DNA from: Bacillus yapensis
GTDB lineage: Bacteria; Bacillota; Bacilli; Bacillales; Cytobacillaceae
Length of the DNA: 64,000 nt
Direction: 5' to 3'
Assembly (NCBI RefSeq): GCF_005280205.1
Contig: NZ_SUND01000003.1
Coordinates: 291,436 to 355,435 of the forward strand
Part shown: positions 22,628 to 34,468 of the stretch, piece by piece
Numbering within the stretch: the first letter of the stretch is position 1
Layout of the letters: every line of letters begins with the position of its first letter
Translations under genes and position numbers: made by a program
Notes under the pieces: generated by a model
Database searches by the model: none
What the model saw: the letters and a program-made list of their open reading frames with translations, nothing else
What the model was told of the DNA's origin: nothing

Positions 22628-24394
22628 TTATTTCAATTTCAAAGCTAAATGAAGGTCAGTTAGCTGTGCTTCGCTCACTTCTCCAGGTGCTTCTGTTAAC
22701 AAGCAGCTTGCGCTTGCTGTTTTCGGGAAGGCAATCGTATCACGAAGGTTCGTACTGCCTGCAAGAAGCATCACAAGACGATCCAATCCTAATGCAATTC
22801 CACCGTGTGGGGGTGTTCCGTATTCAAACGCCTCAAGTAAGAAGCCAAATTGCTCTCTTGCTTCCTCTTGTGTAAAGCCAAGAACTTCGAACATTTTCTC
22901 TTGAACGTCCTTTTCAAAAATACGTAGGGAACCTCCACCAAGCTCATAGCCGTTTAATACTAAGTCGTATGCTTGGGCACGTACTTCTCCTGGATTTGTA
23001 TCTAACAATGGTAAGTCTTCACGAACTGGCATAGTAAATGGATGGTGAGCAGCAAAATAACGACCCGCTTCTTCATCGTACTCTAATAATGGCCAGTCAG
23101 TAACCCAAAGGAAGTTAAACTTGCTTTGATCAATTAGACCAAGCTCTTTTCCAAGCTTCAAACGAAGGGCTCCAAGCGCATCAGCAACAACGCTTCTTTT
23201 ATCTGCTACAAATAGTAATAAGTCTCCTGCTTCTACTTCTAAAGCAGAGTTGATTCCAGCTGCTTCATCTTCAGTGATAAATTTAGAAATTGGACCTTTT
23301 AAGCCATCCTCTTCAGCTTTTAACCAAGCAAGACCTTTCGCACCATAAACAGCAACAAATTCTGTTAAAGCATCAATGTCTTTACGAGAGTAGTTCGCTG
23401 CAGCGCCTTTCACATTAATCGCCTTCACTTGACCACCTGAAGAAACGGCACCCGCAAATACCTTAAAGCTTGAATCCTTCACAATCTCTGATAGATCAAC
23501 AAGTTCTAGACCAAAGCGAGTATCTGGCTTGTCTGAGCCGAAACGTCCCATCGCTTCATCATATGGCATACGGGCAAAAGGAATGGCAACTTCTATTCCT
23601 TTTACTTCCTTCATCATCTTCTGCATCATTTGTTCCATCATCGCGATGATGTCATCTTGACTCAAGAAGCTTGTTTCGATATCGATTTGTGTAAATTCAG
23701 GCTGACGGTCAGCACGTAAATCTTCATCACGGAAACAGCGAGCAATTTGATAATAACGCTCAATTCCACCAACCATGAGAAGCTGTTTGAAAATCTGTGG
23801 TGATTGTGGCAAGGCATAGAATTCACCAGGATGAACACGGCTAGGAACGAGATAATCACGTGCTCCTTCAGGCGTACTCTTCGTTAACATTGGTGTCTCA
23901 ATATCTAAGAAACCTTCACCATCTAAAAAGTCACGAACAACTTTCGTTACTTGGTGGCGCATTTTAAACGTTTCAAACATCACTGGACGTCTTAAATCAA
24001 GATAACGATACTTTAGACGAACATCCTCAGACGCATCTGTTTTATCAGTAATTGTAAAAGGAGGTGTCTTCGCTTCATTAATAATCGTAACTTCCTTCGC
24101 TTTTACCTCGATTTTACCAGTCTTTAAGTTTTCATTGATTGTCCCACCTTCACGAGCGACAACCGTTCCTTTAATATCAAGGACATATTCATTTCTAATT
24201 TTTTCAGCAACTGCTAGTGCTTCTGGTGATTCTTCTGGATTAAATACAACCTGGACAATCCCCGTGCGGTCACGTAGGTCGATAAAAATAAGTCCCCCTA
24301 AATCACGACGCTTTTGCACCCAACCTTTTAACGTTACTTGTTCACCAATTGCTTGCTCTGGTACCTCTCCGCAAAAAAATGTTCTCCCGTACAC
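22628..24394 (-). CDS. aspS: Aspartyl-tRNA synthetase
   Basis: The 588-residue protein is a bacterial-type class IIb synthetase. It has an OB-fold anticodon domain ([24 protein letters not shown]), class II motif 2 ([22 protein letters not shown]), the bacterial GAD insertion (about 280-400) and motif 3 ([15 protein letters not shown]). It charges tRNA-Asp. The start is the GTG at 24394, with AGGGAGG upstream and [11 protein letters not shown] as N-terminus. It follows hisS by 13 bp, so it lies under the same T-box. Confidence 0.97.
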   Translation of the reverse strand: MYGRTFFCGEVPEQAIGEQVTLKGWVQKRRDLGGLIFIDLRDRTGIVQVVFNPEESPEALAVAEKIRNEYVLDIKGTVVAREGGTINENLKTGKIEVKAKEVTIINEAKTPPFTITDKTDASEDVRLKYRYLDLRRPVMFETFKMRHQVTKVVRDFLDGEGFLDIETPMLTKSTPEGARDYLVPSRVHPGEFYALPQSPQIFKQLLMVGGIERYYQIARCFRDEDLRADRQPEFTQIDIETSFLSQDDIIAMMEQMMQKMMKEVKGIEVAIPFARMPYDEAMGRFGSDKPDTRFGLELVDLSEIVKDSSFKVFAGAVSSGGQVKAINVKGAAANYSRKDIDALTEFVAVYGAKGLAWLKAEEDGLKGPISKFITEDEAAGINSALEVEAGDLLLFVADKRSVVADALGALRLKLGKELGLIDQSKFNFLWVTDWPLLEYDEEAGRYFAAHHPFTMPVREDLPLLDTNPGEVRAQAYDLVLNGYELGGGSLRIFEKDVQEKMFEVLGFTQEEAREQFGFLLEAFEYGTPPHGGIALGLDRLVMLLAGSTNLRDTIAFPKTASASCLLTEAPGEVSEAQLTDLHLALKLK

Positions 24395-24407
24395 GAAAAA
24401 ACCTCCC

Positions 24408-25679
24408 TTATTCAAATGAAGACTTAAATTTATCAATGAACTCATCAAGGCTGTATTCAACTTGCTCGCCTGATGCTAACGATTTAACGTTGATTTTGTT
24501 TGCTTTTAACTCGTCTTCCCCAAGAATGGCCACATATTTGGCATTTAGACGGTCAGCTGCTTTAAACTGAGCTTTAATTTTTCGATCCAAATAATCACGT
24601 TCTGCTGAGAAACCTGCTTTTCTAAGCTTGTGTAGTAACCCAACAGTATAATCCTGTGCCGCTTCTCCTAAACCAACGAGATATACATCGATTCCTTCGT
24701 TAAGAGGAAGTTCAATATTCTCAGCTGCAAGTGCTGCGATAAAGCGTTCAATACTTAGACCAAATCCAATCCCTGGAGTTTCAGGTCCACCAACTTCTTC
24801 TACTAAGCCGTTATAGCGTCCTCCTCCACATAGGGTTGTAATCGCTCCAAAGCCTTCTGCATCACTCATAATTTCAAAAGCAGTGTGATTATAATAATCT
24901 AGTCCGCGTACAAGGTTCGAATCCACTTCAAACGGAATTTCTAATGCCGTTAAGTAGCTTTGAACCTTTTCAAAATAAGCGCGAGAATCATCATTTAAGA
25001 ATTCTAGAATGGAAGGAGCAGACTTCATCAATTCGTGATCTCTGTCTTTTTTACAATCAAGAATTCTTAATGGATTTTTCTCCAAACGATTTTGACAATC
25101 GCCACAGAATTCACCGATGCTAGGTTTAAAATGATTAATAAGCGCTTCACGGTGCGCTGTTCTACTTTCTTTATCACCTAAGCTATTGATGACGAGCTTC
25201 AGCTTTTTCAGACCCATTTTTTGATAGAGGCTGAATGCTAATGAAATAACTTCCGCATCAATCGCTGGATCAGCACTTCCTAATGCCTCTACCCCAAACT
25301 GTACGAATTGGCGGAAACGGCCAGCTTGTGGTCTCTCATAACGAAACATTTGTCCCATATAGTAGAGTTTGATCGGCTGGTTCGCATAGCCGAACATCTT
25401 TTGCTCAACAAAGGAGCGTACAACTCCAGCTGTTCCTTCAGGACGTAGAGTAAGACTTCTTCCACCTCTGTCCTCAAAGGTATACATTTCTTTCTGGACG
25501 ATATCAGTTGTGTCTCCTACACTTCTTGTGAAAAGCTCTGTTTGTTCAAAAATAGGAGTACGAATTTCCTTGTATTGAAATTTCTCACATAGCTCACGTG
25601 CATTTTTTTCGATGAGCTGCCATTTTTCTACTTCCCCAGGTAAAATATCCTGCGTTCCCCTTGGAATACTAATAGACAT
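24408..25679 (-). CDS. hisS: Histidyl-tRNA synthetase
   Basis: The 423-residue class IIa synthetase begins [15 protein letters not shown]. It has motif 2 ([18 protein letters not shown]), the histidine-specific [14 protein letters not shown] and [15 protein letters not shown] segments, motif 3 ([12 protein letters not shown]) and a C-terminal anticodon domain. AAGGAGG lies before the ATG at 25679. Initiation further upstream would fall inside the T-box terminator. First gene of hisS-aspS, controlled by the T-box leader. Confidence 0.97.
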   Translation of the reverse strand: MSISIPRGTQDILPGEVEKWQLIEKNARELCEKFQYKEIRTPIFEQTELFTRSVGDTTDIVQKEMYTFEDRGGRSLTLRPEGTAGVVRSFVEQKMFGYANQPIKLYYMGQMFRYERPQAGRFRQFVQFGVEALGSADPAIDAEVISLAFSLYQKMGLKKLKLVINSLGDKESRTAHREALINHFKPSIGEFCGDCQNRLEKNPLRILDCKKDRDHELMKSAPSILEFLNDDSRAYFEKVQSYLTALEIPFEVDSNLVRGLDYYNHTAFEIMSDAEGFGAITTLCGGGRYNGLVEEVGGPETPGIGFGLSIERFIAALAAENIELPLNEGIDVYLVGLGEAAQDYTVGLLHKLRKAGFSAERDYLDRKIKAQFKAADRLNAKYVAILGEDELKANKINVKSLASGEQVEYSLDEFIDKFKSSFE

Positions 25680-25716
25680 GAAAATCCTCCTTGCAATTTT
25701 TCCGATTATAATACAA

Positions 25717-26006
25717 AAAACTCCCGTCTCTTGTATACGAATATACAAGGGACGAGAGTTTGAATTCCCGTGGTGCCACCCTAATTGAAGGCGTAATAAA
25801 ATATACGCTCCTCCACTTTTACAGTTAACGCCTGTTCACGTTCCTCTCCTACTAAAGAAAATCTCTCTTTCAGAGTGAAGCCTACGGAGTGTTCGTTCAT
25901 TAAGTCATTATGTAGAAATGCTTTCAGCCTACGACATTTCCTCTCTAGTCATATGTTTCTTAACTACTTTGCTCCATCAACGGTTATGATGTTCTCTTAC
26001 TTTATT
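25717..26006 (-). promoter_or_regulatory. T-box leader of hisS-aspS
   Basis: Read leftward, the T-box core AGGGTGGCACCACGGG (around 25768-25784) precedes a strong terminator (stem ACTCTCGTC...GACGGGAGT with apical CTTGTATA/TATACAAG, then TTTTTT, ending near 25715). The upstream stem I region of about 200 nt contains the usual AGAGGAA and GGCTGAAAG elements. A CAC triplet (GAACACTCC) is the likely His specifier and a GAC triplet lies 15 bases earlier. Uncharged tRNA would stabilise the antiterminator and allow transcription. Confidence 0.92.
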
Positions 26007-26012
26007 TATATA

Positions 26013-26041
26013 ATATTACGGACCAAAGACTCAATTGTCAA
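26013..26041 (-). promoter_or_regulatory. SigmaA promoter of the hisS-aspS leader
   Basis: Read leftward, a consensus TTGACA (26041-26036) and TAATAT (26018-26013) are 17 bp apart. The start site falls a few bases before the T-box leader. Confidence 0.85.
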
Positions 26042-26047
26042 GTGCAT

Positions 26048-26224
26048 TCATGAACGTTCTAAATGTTTCTTCAGCTTTCGAACATCTCGTAAGGTTAATC
26101 CAAATTCCGAAGCCAATTCGACCATGTTTAAACTCTGTTCTTTTTGTGTAAAATCATGAAAGTCTACTCCAAATAATTGATTTTCTCCTTGTTGAGTCGA
26201 CAGGCCTTTATCACTAAATCTCAT
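26048..26224 (-). CDS. Small helix-turn-helix-like protein (YrzK position)
   Basis: The 58-residue protein ends NMVELASEFGLTLRDVRKLKKHLERS, which looks like a sigma-region-4 type helix-turn-helix. The ATG at 26224 follows AAGGGTGG; longer readings run into the opposite gene's promoter. A small gene at this place upstream of hisS occurs in Bacillus (YrzK), but its function is not known to me. The stop codon lies 7 bp from the hisS -35 box, so transcripts reading through would enter the T-box leader. Confidence 0.6.
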   Translation of the reverse strand: MRFSDKGLSTQQGENQLFGVDFHDFTQKEQSLNMVELASEFGLTLRDVRKLKKHLERS

Positions 26225-26427
26225 CACTACCACCCTTTTATGTTTGTTACTATTATTCTTTCCCGAATGGGGCAAAAAATTTTCATAACCACTGAGAAAA
26301 AGAGTAAAAAGGCTCAATATCAGGAAAATTATCCCTTCCAATAGGAGTTGTTTCCTTATATAATGGAATCGATTTACTAGAATGGAAAATGTAAATGGAA
26401 TTTTTGAGGCAACAAAGGGAGGCACGA

Positions 26428-28152
26428 ATGTTAAAAAACAAACAATTATACCTATTACTTTGTCTAATACTATTTATCAGCGTAATAACCCCAGCGAAGC
26501 AGACAAGCGCCGCAGGCACGATTACGATTTCTGTAGAGGATTTGAATGTACGTGAAGGCCCAGGCCTGAGCTACAAGGTTATTGAGAAGGTACAGAAGAA
26601 TAAGCAATTCACCTTAGTTAAAGAACAAGGTGACTGGTACCAGATCAAATTAAGTTCAGGAAAAAATGGCTGGGTCGCGAATTGGCTCGTTTCGAAAAAA
26701 GAGACAGCAACAACGTCGAAAGCTACAAGCCAAAATGGCACGATAACAGGTAATAATGTTAGAGTTCGAACCGGAGCTGGGACAAGCTATCAAGTCGTCG
26801 GCTCATTAAACAAAGGCGATACGGTCGAAGTCCTTGAGCAAAACGGCAATTGGCTGAAAATAAATGCGCGGATTGGTAAGGGCTGGATTTCAAAAGACTA
26901 TGTTCAAACGAATAAAGCCCAAACGGCAGCAACTAAATCAGGAAAGGTGACTGCCAGCAACTTAAACGTTCGTTCGACCCCTGCTCTAAATGGCAAGGTG
27001 CTCGGAAAACTAGCAAAAGGGACAACCGTCACCATTCATTCTGAAAAAACTGGTTGGGTCGAGATTACTTTTAATGGACAACGAGCTTGGGTAAGCAGTG
27101 AATTTGTTTCAAGTCAATCTACAACTACGAGTACAACTCCCTCTACGCCAACCACTAATACAACTGGTGTGAGCGGTAAGGTAACTGCAACCTCGCTCAA
27201 TGTTAGGAGTAAGGGTGATCTAAGTGGACAAGTAGTCGGGAATGTGTCAAAAGGTCAATCCTTCAAAATATTAGAGGAAGCAAATAACTGGGTTAAAATC
27301 GAGTATAAGACAGGAAAAACAGGCTGGGTTGCGAGCTGGTATATCGAAAAATCAACCTCGACTTCTTCTAGTAGTGATTCAGTAAAAAATAGTACTTTAA
27401 CCATTGACAACAATGGCACCAATATTCGATCCAGCGCTAGTTTAAATGCTAGTGTAATTGCTAGAGCAGATGCAGGTCAGACGTTTTCCATTGTTAAGAT
27501 TCACAATGATTGGTACGAAATAAAACTAGCAAACGGAAAAAGTGGCTTTGTCGCTGGCTGGATTGTTTCAGTAAGCAGCGGCGTTCCTCAGGTTGAAAAG
27601 AATAATAGTAGCTCTGATTTAAAGAATAAAAAAATCCTGATTGATCCTGGTCACGGTGGAAGAGATAGTGGGACAATAGGAGCACAAGGCTCTCTTGAAA
27701 AGCAACTCACGCTAAAAACTGGTCAGCTTTTATACAATAAGCTCAAAGCAAGAGGGGCAAATGTATTACTAACAAGAAGCAATGACCAATATGTTTCGCT
27801 CGCTACAAGGGTGAGTATGGCTCATTATCAAAATGCCGATGCTTTTATCAGTATTCATTTTGACAGCATTAATGACCGTACTGTAAGGGGGATGACAAGC
27901 TATTACTATCATTCCTATCAAAAGGATTTAGCACAAACGGTACATAAAGCAACCATCGCACAGACAAAAATGAAAGACCGTGGCGTTCGCCAAGGAAATT
28001 ACCATGTCATTCGCGAGAATAGACAGGATGCGATTTTGCTAGAGCTTGGTTACTTAAGTAACCCGACAGAAGAGATGCTCGTAAAGACCAGCCAATACCA
28101 AGATCAAGTTACAAATGGTATTGTGCAAGGATTGAATAATTATTTTAATTAG
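26428..28152 (+). CDS. yrvJ: N-acetylmuramoyl-L-alanine amidase with five SH3 domains
   Basis: The 574-residue secreted protein has a signal peptide (to about TSAAG, residue 30), five bacterial SH3_3 repeats each containing a VRxGxxxxxxV motif and a closing GW or AW pair (about 30-385), and a C-terminal Amidase_3 domain. That domain starts KILIDPGHGGRDSG and includes ISIHFDS and ILLELGYLSN, with zinc ligands His, Glu and His. It cleaves the bond between muramic acid and the stem peptide. AGGGAGG precedes the ATG at 26428. A terminator follows. Confidence 0.92.
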   Translation: MLKNKQLYLLLCLILFISVITPAKQTSAAGTITISVEDLNVREGPGLSYKVIEKVQKNKQFTLVKEQGDWYQIKLSSGKNGWVANWLVSKKETATTSKATSQNGTITGNNVRVRTGAGTSYQVVGSLNKGDTVEVLEQNGNWLKINARIGKGWISKDYVQTNKAQTAATKSGKVTASNLNVRSTPALNGKVLGKLAKGTTVTIHSEKTGWVEITFNGQRAWVSSEFVSSQSTTTSTTPSTPTTNTTGVSGKVTATSLNVRSKGDLSGQVVGNVSKGQSFKILEEANNWVKIEYKTGKTGWVASWYIEKSTSTSSSSDSVKNSTLTIDNNGTNIRSSASLNASVIARADAGQTFSIVKIHNDWYEIKLANGKSGFVAGWIVSVSSGVPQVEKNNSSSDLKNKKILIDPGHGGRDSGTIGAQGSLEKQLTLKTGQLLYNKLKARGANVLLTRSNDQYVSLATRVSMAHYQNADAFISIHFDSINDRTVRGMTSYYYHSYQKDLAQTVHKATIAQTKMKDRGVRQGNYHVIRENRQDAILLELGYLSNPTEEMLVKTSQYQDQVTNGIVQGLNNYFN

Positions 28153-28160
28153 TAATATCG

Positions 28161-28203
28161 AAGCCCTCCTAAAGTGGTCTCATTACCTTTTTAGGAGGGC
28201 TTT
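28161..28203 (+). terminator. Terminator of the amidase gene
   Basis: AAGCCCTCCTAAA pairs with TTTAGGAGGGCTT around a 17-base loop, followed by a short T-rich stretch. Confidence 0.8.
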
Positions 28204-28207
28204 GTAT

Positions 28208-28311
28208 ATGACGGCTTCATGCGGACACTATTGTTTGGTATTTGAAAAAAGTTGTCTTCATGACTCGTTCATGCGGACACTATCGATGGATCTTTCAATA
28301 TAGTTGTCTTT
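28208..28311. repeat. Two tandem 52-bp units
   Basis: Units begin ATGACGGCTTCATGCGGACA (28208) and ATGACTCGTTCATGCGGACA (28260) and end GTTGTCTTC and GTTGTCTTT. Their ends are conserved and their middles diverge. They lie between the convergent amidase and dtd genes. Confidence 0.75.
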
Positions 28312-28330
28312 ATGAACAAAGAGTAAGTAA

Positions 28331-28360
28331 AAAACGAGAGCCCTCAAGCTCTCGTTTTTA
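28331..28360. terminator. Bidirectional terminator between amidase and dtd
   Basis: ACGAGAGC and GCTCTCGT pair around CCTCAA, with A5 and T5 runs on either side. The outer AGAGTAAGTAA and TTACTTACTCT arms extend the inverted repeat and overlap the dtd stop codon. Confidence 0.85.
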
Positions 28361-28798
28361 CTTACTCTCTAAGATTAGCGTCACAGGGCCATCGTTCGTT
28401 AGTTGCACGTCCATCATCGCGCCAAACTTACCCGTTTCAACCTTGATTCCTTTTTCTCTTAAAATGTGATTAAATCCCTCATAGATTTGCTCAGCGTGTT
28501 CAGGTCTCGCTGCATCCATAAAATTAGGTCTTCTTCCTTTTCGACAATCACCATACAGTGTAAATTGAGAAACGGACAGAATCTCTCCTCCAACATCTAA
28601 GAGAGAAAAGTTCATTTTGTCAGCCTCATCCTCAAAGATTCGAAGATTCGCCACCTTATCAGCCAGGAAAACGGCGTCTTCTTCTTTATCCTCGTGTGTG
28701 ACTCCAACTAGTAAAACTAGCCCTTTATCGATTTTCCCAACAACTTCCCCATCGACCGTTACCTGTGCTTCCTTACTTCGTTGAACAACAATTCTCAT
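28358..28798 (-). CDS. dtd: D-aminoacyl-tRNA deacylase
   Basis: The 146-residue protein has the two cross-subunit active-site motifs of [20 protein letters not shown] and the C-terminal [11 protein letters not shown]. It hydrolyses D-amino acids wrongly attached to tRNA, a proofreading step in the cytosol, and needs no cofactor. The ATG at 28798 follows GGAGGG. It lies 43 bp behind relA and is probably cotranscribed with it. Confidence 0.95.
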   Translation of the reverse strand: MRIVVQRSKEAQVTVDGEVVGKIDKGLVLLVGVTHEDKEEDAVFLADKVANLRIFEDEADKMNFSLLDVGGEILSVSQFTLYGDCRKGRRPNFMDAARPEHAEQIYEGFNHILREKGIKVETGKFGAMMDVQLTNDGPVTLILESK

Positions 28799-28841
28799 GA
28801 ACAACCCTCCTAAAAAAAGAAAGATCTTCCATGGCGAAAGA

Positions 28842-31037
28842 TCAATTCATTATTCTTCTTACAGAATATATATCTGGAATTTGTTTGATGCGCTCGACAA
28901 CCTTTTGTAGATGAGCAACATTAACGATCATAATTGTCATGCTGATGGTTGCCATTTTGTTTCGATCGGATTTACCTGTAACTGCAGAAATATTCGTTTT
29001 TGTTTCACTAACCGCCTGCAATACTTCGTTTAGCAATCCTCTGCGATCATACCCTGATATTTCAATATCGACATTGTATTCCTTCCGATCGTTTAGGGAT
29101 GTCTCCCATTCAACCGGAATGAGACGCGCCTTGGCATCAGCCGTATCGATATTTGTACAATCAGCACGGTGTACAGAAACCCCGCGACCCTTTGTAATAA
29201 ATCCAACGATATCATCACCAGGAACCGGACTACAGCATCTTGAAAGTCGGATTAAGAGATTATCTATTCCTGTTACGCGAACACCGGATTCCCGTTTCTT
29301 TTTCGTCGGGAAGGATTTTAACTCACTAACCGCGTTGGCAATCGTTGTAATCTGCTCCAAATCTCTTTGCTTACGCCATTTTTCCGTTAAGCGGTTCGCA
29401 ACTTGAAGAGCTGTAATCCCGTTATAACCAACTGCTGCATACATATCGTCTTCACTGAAGAAGTTGAATTTTTCAGCAACACGCTTGATATTATCAGGAG
29501 TTAAAATTTCTTTTAAGTCAAACTCCATATTTTTAATTTCTTTTTCAACAAGCTCGCGGCCCTTTTCAACATTCTCTTCTTTCCGCTGTTTCTTGAAAAA
29601 TTGGCGAATTTTATTTTTAGCCTGGGACGTTTGCGCAATTTTGACCCAATCCTGACTTGGACCATAAGAATGCTTCGATGTAAGAATTTCGACAATGTCC
29701 CCTGTTTTTAATTCATAATCAAGGGTGACCATTTTCCCGTTCACTTTTGCCCCGATTGTCTTGTTTCCGATTTCGGAATGAACTCGATAAGCAAAATCAA
29801 TTGGAACAGAGCCCGCTGGTAACTCTATAACATCGCCCTTCGGTGTAAAAATAAAGACCATGTCGGAGAATAGATCAATTTTAAGAGATTCCATGAATTC
29901 TTCTGCATTCGTTGCATCATCCTGGAATTCTAAAATCTCTCTAAACCAGGATAGCTTATCCTCTAAAGATGAGCCTTCATTCGCTGCTTTTCCTTCTTTA
30001 TAAGCCCAATGGGCAGCAATCCCGAATTCAGCGATACGATGCATCTCAGAAGTACGAATTTGAACTTCTAATGGGTCGCCCTTAGGACCAATGACCGTAG
30101 TATGAAGGGACTGATACATATTTGGCTTCGGCATCGCGATATAGTCTTTAAATCGACCAGGCATCGGCTTCCAGCAAGTGTGGATGATTCCTAGTACCGC
30201 GTAACAATCCTTAATGCTGTTAACAACAATTCGAACAGCAAGCAAATCATAGATTTCATTGAACTGCTTATTTTGAAGAGCCATTTTACGATAAATGCTA
30301 TAGATATGCTTTGGTCTTCCAGAAATATCTGCCTTAATTGCGACTTCATCTAAACCAGTCCGCATTTCCTTAATAACATCTTCTAGATATTGCTCTCGTT
30401 CAGCACGCTTCTTCTTCATTAAGTTAACTATGCGGTAATATTGTTGTGGATTTAGATAGCGTAATGCCGTATCCTCAAGCTCCCACTTAATCTTCGAAAT
30501 TCCAAGACGATGTGCCAATGGTGCAAAAATTTCTAATGTTTCATTAGCAATACGTCTCTGCTTTTCAGCAGTCAGGTGCTTCAATGTACGCATATTATGA
30601 AGACGGTCAGCTAGCTTAATCAAAATGACACGAATGTCCTGTGCCATCGCCACAAACATTTTACGATGATTCTCAGCTTGTTGTTCTTCATGGGATTTAT
30701 ATTTAATTTTACCGAGCTTTGTCACACCATCGACGAGCATTGCGACTTCGTCATTAAAAGCTTCACGGATATCATCGAACGTAACATCTGTATCTTCTAC
30801 AACATCGTGAAGAAAACCAGCTGCAACCGTATCATGGTCCATTTGCAGATCGGCTAAGATTCCAGCAACCTGAATTGGATGGATAATATACGGTTCTCCC
30901 GATTTTCTATATTGGTCACGATGAGCATGTCTTGCAAATTCATATGCTTTTTGAACAGTCTTGACATGTTCATCATTTAAATATTCCCTTGTTCTATCGA
31001 TGACCTGTTCGGCTGTCAAAACTTGTTCATTGGCCAT
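28842..31037 (-). CDS. relA: Bifunctional (p)ppGpp synthetase/hydrolase
   Basis: The 731-residue long RSH protein has an HD hydrolase domain ([12 protein letters not shown] in the first 180 residues, intact HD pair), a synthetase domain (about 230-350, with [18 protein letters not shown]), a TGS domain ([15 protein letters not shown]), a zinc-finger-like [14 protein letters not shown] segment and a C-terminal ACT domain. Both catalytic sites look intact, so it should make and destroy the alarmone during amino-acid starvation. The ATG follows a weak AAGGTGA. The 449-bp gap upstream (31038-31486) holds its promoter region, short GTTTGTCCT repeats and the apt terminator, but no gene. Confidence 0.96.
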   Translation of the reverse strand: MANEQVLTAEQVIDRTREYLNDEHVKTVQKAYEFARHAHRDQYRKSGEPYIIHPIQVAGILADLQMDHDTVAAGFLHDVVEDTDVTFDDIREAFNDEVAMLVDGVTKLGKIKYKSHEEQQAENHRKMFVAMAQDIRVILIKLADRLHNMRTLKHLTAEKQRRIANETLEIFAPLAHRLGISKIKWELEDTALRYLNPQQYYRIVNLMKKKRAEREQYLEDVIKEMRTGLDEVAIKADISGRPKHIYSIYRKMALQNKQFNEIYDLLAVRIVVNSIKDCYAVLGIIHTCWKPMPGRFKDYIAMPKPNMYQSLHTTVIGPKGDPLEVQIRTSEMHRIAEFGIAAHWAYKEGKAANEGSSLEDKLSWFREILEFQDDATNAEEFMESLKIDLFSDMVFIFTPKGDVIELPAGSVPIDFAYRVHSEIGNKTIGAKVNGKMVTLDYELKTGDIVEILTSKHSYGPSQDWVKIAQTSQAKNKIRQFFKKQRKEENVEKGRELVEKEIKNMEFDLKEILTPDNIKRVAEKFNFFSEDDMYAAVGYNGITALQVANRLTEKWRKQRDLEQITTIANAVSELKSFPTKKKRESGVRVTGIDNLLIRLSRCCSPVPGDDIVGFITKGRGVSVHRADCTNIDTADAKARLIPVEWETSLNDRKEYNVDIEISGYDRRGLLNEVLQAVSETKTNISAVTGKSDRNKMATISMTIMIVNVAHLQKVVERIKQIPDIYSVRRIMN

Positions 31038-31427
31038 GTAATCACCTTATCTATAGAGGTATTTGTTATTCGCTTGTGAAAACTTATTTCTCACAAATTG
31101 TTACTTCCAGAGCATATTATTAAAGACTTTATCTCTATACCGAGAGAAAGTGCCTATATGTGAAAAATTAGAACTGAAGATTGCTTCATAAAAATATTAT
31201 AATTGTTACTATTATCGAAAAAAAAAGCCAATCTGTAAAGAGATCGAGCACTCTTTTTCGAGAAAAATAAAAAATATGTCGAAATCTGCCCATTTTGTCA
31301 TGTATCTTGGAATGCTGGCGATTTATACACCCAGTTTAACTAGGAATCTAGTAGAGTTTGTCCTATAAAGGTAGTTTATTGGACAGAATTACCTCTGATT
31401 CCAACTGTTTGTCCTCTAAAAAGAAAT

Positions 31428-31480
31428 AGAGAAAGCTGTCCACAAATGGATACTAGAGCAACCTATCGGGACAGCTTTCC
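31428..31480 (-). terminator. Terminator of recJ-apt
   Basis: AAAGCTGTCC pairs with GGACAGCTTT across about 30 bases, with a T-rich tail leftward. Confidence 0.7.
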
Positions 31481-31486
31481 TACCTA

Positions 31487-31999
31487 TTAAAATTGCATTA
31501 ATGTTAAAACGTCATACCCATCTAGCTTTGTTTTTCCATCTAAATATGTTAATTCGATTAAGAAGGCGATTCCAGCAACGACTCCACCTAGTTCTTCCAC
31601 TAGCTTGATTGTAGCTTCAATCGTACCGCCTGTTGCAAGAAGGTCATCTGTAATTAGAACACGCTGACCTGGCTTAATTGCATCCTTATGAATAGTTAGA
31701 ACATCCGTCCCATACTCTAGGCCGTATTCCACTTTAACCGTTTCTCTTGGTAGCTTACCTTCCTTACGAACAGGAGCAAAACCTACTCCTAAAGAATAAG
31801 CAACCGGGCAGCCAATGATAAATCCACGAGCTTCAGGTCCAACAATTATATCAATTTCTCTCTCACGAGCATACTCAACAATTTTATCTGTAGCATAACG
31901 ATACGCTTCTCCATCGTTCATCAATGGAGTGATATCCTTAAATTTAATTCCTGGCTTTGGCCATCCATCTACAATTGCAACATGTTGCTTTAAATCCAT
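31487..31999 (-). CDS. apt: Adenine phosphoribosyltransferase
   Basis: The 170-residue enzyme has the type I PRTase fold with the PRPP loop [13 protein letters not shown] near residues 119-131 and [18 protein letters not shown] as the family signature. It makes AMP from adenine and PRPP in purine salvage. The first codons overlap the end of recJ by 10 bp, so the two are coupled. Length is standard. Confidence 0.97.
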   Translation of the reverse strand: MDLKQHVAIVDGWPKPGIKFKDITPLMNDGEAYRYATDKIVEYAREREIDIIVGPEARGFIIGCPVAYSLGVGFAPVRKEGKLPRETVKVEYGLEYGTDVLTIHKDAIKPGQRVLITDDLLATGGTIEATIKLVEELGGVVAGIAFLIELTYLDGKTKLDGYDVLTLMQF

Positions 32000-34350
32000 T
32001 TTTCAACTGCCTCCTCATTGTTAACCGACCCGTGCATCATTTGGTCAAACTTTTCCTTTAACTGTTCAACCGATGAATATAACAACTCTCCTTCAAGAGC
32101 ATAATGTGCTTGCTTTTGTTGGTATGTGATCGATTCTGATAAATCTTTTTTATTTTTAACCTGATTTAAGGTAATAAATCCATTATTTTGATTGATAAAA
32201 TCTAATTCTAAAAATACTTCGGACATAAAGTCAATCGTTGCCCTTGTCCACCCGCGATGCTTTGCAAGGTCATCACCATATTTCTTCAAGTCAAATGGTG
32301 CTTTTTTTGTTAAAAACGCATAGTACCATTTGAAATGCTCCCGCGTTGGCATCGTAGAGAAATAGTCACTTTCCTCACTATGAAAATGGGCGTATATTCT
32401 AGCTGGTGTTTTCCCTTCTATTAACGCAAGCAAAATTTCCTTAGAAGGTGGTAAATCCACAAGCACGATATTTTGGTCCGAAATCTCTAATGCTTTTGCT
32501 TCTTCAATGGAATTGATGAAGATAGTATCTGCGATTTCATCTTTAGCTACTTTATGGGCATGTTTTTCATTAAAGAGAATCCATTTCCCATTCGAAACAA
32601 GTCCTGCCAACTTTTCCACTCGCTTTAAACCACGATAATCAAACAGTTGCCATTCTTGAACCGCCAAATCTTGAAGAAAGATTTGTGGCTTTCGAATATT
32701 ATTCCATTCGTTGATGGCTAACTCTCCAATGGCCGCTAGCTTAGAATGAGATGATACTTCGTCAACTAGCGCACCAAGACCGAAACCAACACCATCTAGT
32801 GTATTTCCTTGCACCTCTAACATGAGCTTCAAGTGATTTTGGTCCGCACCAATTTTCTTAATCTGAGCGATGTTCGCCTCTTTGATTAAAACTCTCGGTT
32901 TTGGATTGTGCATGCCAAACGGAGCAAGCATTTGCATTTCCTCAATAGCAGCTAAATTTACGTCTCGCAAATCAACCTCACTATCAAGCTTTGTTACCGG
33001 AATAAAATCATCCTCAGTTAACTGTTCAGTTGCTAGCTGATTTAAACGACTACGAAGAAGAGGAACATCCTCTATTTTCAAAGTCATACCAGCCGCCATC
33101 GGGTGTCCACCAAAATGTGGTAAAATCTCTCGACAAGTAGATAGGTTTTGGAACAAATCAAATCCTGCGATACTTCTTGCTGAACCTTTTGCCAAGCCCT
33201 TTTCTTCATCATAGCTTAAGACAATGGCTGGTCGATAAAATCGATCAACTAATTTTGAAGCGACAATCCCGATAACACCGGCATTCCAACCAGCCTTACC
33301 AACAACAATAACAGGGTTTTCTTCGATCGGAAAATTCTCTTCTACTTCTTTTATCGCTTCTTCAGCCATTTCCGTTACAATAGCTTGTCTTTCTTTATTG
33401 AGAGCATCTATTTCCTCAGCAATTGCTTCTGCTTCATTTGCATCTTCTGTAAGGAGGAGCTCAACCGCGATATCAGCACTATCAAGTCTTCCGGCCGCAT
33501 TGATTCTTGGACCAAGTGCGAAACCAATTGTTTCTTCATTAACTGTCGATAAATCAGTTCCTGCCAACTTCAATAATGCTTTTAATCCATGGTTTTCCGA
33601 CTTCTGTAAAGCACGAATTCCCCGCTTGGCAATTAATCGATTTTCATCCTTGAGTGGAACTAAGTCGGCAATCGTACCAATTGCTGCAAATTCTAATAAA
33701 TGCTCAGGTACTTTTCCAAGCAAGGCATGTGCAAGTTTGAAAGCCACACCTACCCCAGCCAATTCTCGAAATGGATAAGTACTATCTTCAAGCTTTGGAT
33801 GAATAATAGCAATGGCTTCAGGAAGTTCAGGTCCTGGCTCATGGTGGTCTGTAATGATTAAGTCTAGGCCAAGTTCCTTCGCTACCTGTGCTTCATGTAC
33901 AGCTGCAATTCCGGTATCAACCGTAATGATTAATCGAACACCATTTTCCGCTGCATATCTAAACGCGTTTTCATTAGGTCCATAACCTTCTGTAAAGCGA
34001 TTCGGAATATAATATTGAACATTGGCGCCTAATTCGCGTAGGGCAATCATCATAACAGAGGTACTCGTAACTCCGTCTGCATCATAATCACCAAAAATTA
34101 AGATCGGTTCATTATTTGTAATTGCCTCTTTTATGCGAGACACCGCAATATCCATGCCTAATAAGATGAATGGATCATGAAATTCAAGCTCTCTTTCAAA
34201 AAGAAAGGATCTCGCGTCCTCGGGCGAATCTATTCCACGCTTGACCAGCAATGACGCAACAAGAGGTGTAATGCTCAATTCCTCTGCAAGCTTTTCTTTT
34301 TTCTCCACGTCAACCGGTTCGCAAATCCATCTTGTTTTCGGTTTTAACAT
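31990..34350 (-). CDS. recJ: Single-stranded-DNA-specific exonuclease RecJ
   Basis: The 786-residue protein has the DHH phosphoesterase core ([27 protein letters not shown]), the DHHA1 domain with [10 protein letters not shown], an OB fold and a Firmicute C-terminal domain. It degrades single-stranded DNA 5' to 3' in recombination and mismatch repair. The ATG at 34350 follows GAGAGGTGG; a longer frame upstream lacks a ribosome site. It is followed directly by apt, as in B. subtilis. Confidence 0.96.
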   Translation of the reverse strand: MLKPKTRWICEPVDVEKKEKLAEELSITPLVASLLVKRGIDSPEDARSFLFERELEFHDPFILLGMDIAVSRIKEAITNNEPILIFGDYDADGVTSTSVMMIALRELGANVQYYIPNRFTEGYGPNENAFRYAAENGVRLIITVDTGIAAVHEAQVAKELGLDLIITDHHEPGPELPEAIAIIHPKLEDSTYPFRELAGVGVAFKLAHALLGKVPEHLLEFAAIGTIADLVPLKDENRLIAKRGIRALQKSENHGLKALLKLAGTDLSTVNEETIGFALGPRINAAGRLDSADIAVELLLTEDANEAEAIAEEIDALNKERQAIVTEMAEEAIKEVEENFPIEENPVIVVGKAGWNAGVIGIVASKLVDRFYRPAIVLSYDEEKGLAKGSARSIAGFDLFQNLSTCREILPHFGGHPMAAGMTLKIEDVPLLRSRLNQLATEQLTEDDFIPVTKLDSEVDLRDVNLAAIEEMQMLAPFGMHNPKPRVLIKEANIAQIKKIGADQNHLKLMLEVQGNTLDGVGFGLGALVDEVSSHSKLAAIGELAINEWNNIRKPQIFLQDLAVQEWQLFDYRGLKRVEKLAGLVSNGKWILFNEKHAHKVAKDEIADTIFINSIEEAKALEISDQNIVLVDLPPSKEILLALIEGKTPARIYAHFHSEESDYFSTMPTREHFKWYYAFLTKKAPFDLKKYGDDLAKHRGWTRATIDFMSEVFLELDFINQNNGFITLNQVKNKKDLSESITYQQKQAHYALEGELLYSSVEQLKEKFDQMMHGSVNNEEAVEKWI

Positions 34351-34468
34351 ACGTCCACCTCTCAACTGTTCTATTATACTAGAGGGTGAATGGCTGTTCA
34401 AGAAAGATTCCTTTCCAGAAAAAAGGCTACGAATTTTTCGTAACTTTTAAGTCTGAACTTTTTTCTAT

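Noticed and set aside
31300..31480. Regulatory array from repeated GTTTGTCCT motifs upstream of relA
   Set aside because: There are only two or three loose matches, one of them part of the apt terminator stem.
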